From an uncultured Collinsella sp. (GTDB lineage: Bacteria > Actinomycetota > Coriobacteriia > Coriobacteriales > Coriobacteriaceae): DNA of 14,319 bases. Positions 14,018 through 14,319 of this stretch are shown here, one piece after another. The translations under genes were made by a program, and so were the position numbers. The notes beneath the pieces are model-generated. The model ran no database searches. It was given only the letters and a program-made list of their open reading frames with translations, and was not told where the DNA came from. The stretch is from the NCBI GenBank assembly GCA_900550205.1, contig URRJ01000042.1:1-14319 (forward strand). The letters are read 5' to 3'. Each line of letters starts with the position of its first letter. Position 1 is the stretch's first letter.

Positions 14018-14319
14018 TTAGAGGAGGTCGAGGGGAAGCTGGGGAGCGTCACCCCAGAGCTTCTCGAGACGGTAGAACTCGCGGGCCTCGGGGGTAAAGA
14101 CATGGACGACGACCGAACCGTAGTCCATGAGCATCCAGGTCTTCTGCTCGCGGCCCTCGATGGAAAACGGGTGCTCGCCGCAAGCCTCGGCGACCTTCTC
14201 CTCAATCTCGTCGACGATGGAATCAACCTGGCGGTTGTTGGTGCCGGTAGCAAGGACAAAGTAGTCGCACACGTCGGAGAGCTCGGTCAGATCGAGCACT
14301 TGCACGTCATCGCCCTTCT
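14018..14319 (-). CDS. rsfS: Ribosomal silencing factor RsfS, N-terminus off the window
   Basis: About 100 residues of an RsfS (Iojap) protein, whose usual length is 110-120. RsfS binds L14 on the 50S subunit and blocks subunit joining when nutrients are low. Family blocks are VLDLTELSDVCDYFVLATG, NNRQVDSIVDEIEEKV, and WMLMDYGSVVVHVFTPEAREFY, given here in part as MDYGSVVVHVFTPEAREFY. The frame remains open to the window edge with a KGDD stretch before VQVLDL, as in full-length members. The GTG at 14305 is therefore probably internal and the true start lies beyond the window. In many genomes nadD and yqeK lie upstream. A terminator follows. Confidence 0.95.
   Translation of the reverse strand, partial: KGDDVQVLDLTELSDVCDYFVLATGTNNRQVDSIVDEIEEKVAEACGEHPFSIEGREQKTWMLMDYGSVVVHVFTPEAREFYRLEKLWGDAPQLPLDLL

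Noticed and set aside
1..14319. Defence system, prophage, insertion sequence or CRISPR array
   Set aside because: Every sizeable minus-strand frame is a recognised housekeeping gene. No transposase, integrase, repeat-spacer pattern or attachment-site duplication was seen.

Overview
The window is a densely packed, high-GC bacterial housekeeping region. Gene content and order (rpsP-khpA-rimM-trmD-lepB, glyQ-glyS, a PPDK regulator with ppdK, then rplS-rnhB-yraN-comM), the high GC content and the sequence style suggest a Coriobacteriia actinobacterium, most likely Collinsella or a close relative. That placement is from recall, not from a search. All genes except dinB lie on the minus strand, so the region is best read from right to left. 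No RNA genes, insertion sequences, phage genes or CRISPR arrays were seen. No gene-free stretch exceeds 300 bases; the longest is the 267-base gap between the PPDK regulator gene and ppdK.

Layout in transcription order. rsfS (N-terminus off the right edge) ends at a strong intrinsic terminator. dinB (DNA polymerase IV) is the only plus-strand gene; it converges on rsfS and diverges from rpsP. The translation operon rpsP-khpA-rimM-trmD-lepB is very tight (gaps of 2-10 bases) and uses several non-ATG starts. It continues into glyQ-glyS and the gene for the bifunctional PPDK kinase/phosphatase, ending near a terminator-like hairpin. ppdK stands alone behind an unusually structured 267-base upstream region and ends in a hairpin. 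rplS has its own promoter, a leader hairpin and a classic UUCG-loop terminator. rnhB has its own strong terminator. yraN and comM overlap by one base, and comM runs off the left edge.

How the genes work together. S16, L19, RimM, TrmD, KhpA, RsfS and GlyQS serve ribosome assembly, tRNA modification and tRNA charging. LepB releases exported proteins. RNase HII and Pol IV handle ribonucleotides and lesions in DNA. YraN and ComM belong to the DNA-processing end of the cluster, which in relatives often continues into dprA. PPDK interconverts pyruvate/ATP/Pi and PEP/AMP/PPi, and the neighbouring DUF299 protein is its reversible switch.

Nothing here is clearly a new biological system. The points most worth checking are: the glyQS-regulator-ppdK block sitting between lepB and rplS; repeats and an inverted repeat around the putative ppdK promoter; a Glu where TrmD normally has its catalytic Asp; an apparently leaderless dinB; and terminators that split a normally continuous operon into separate units.
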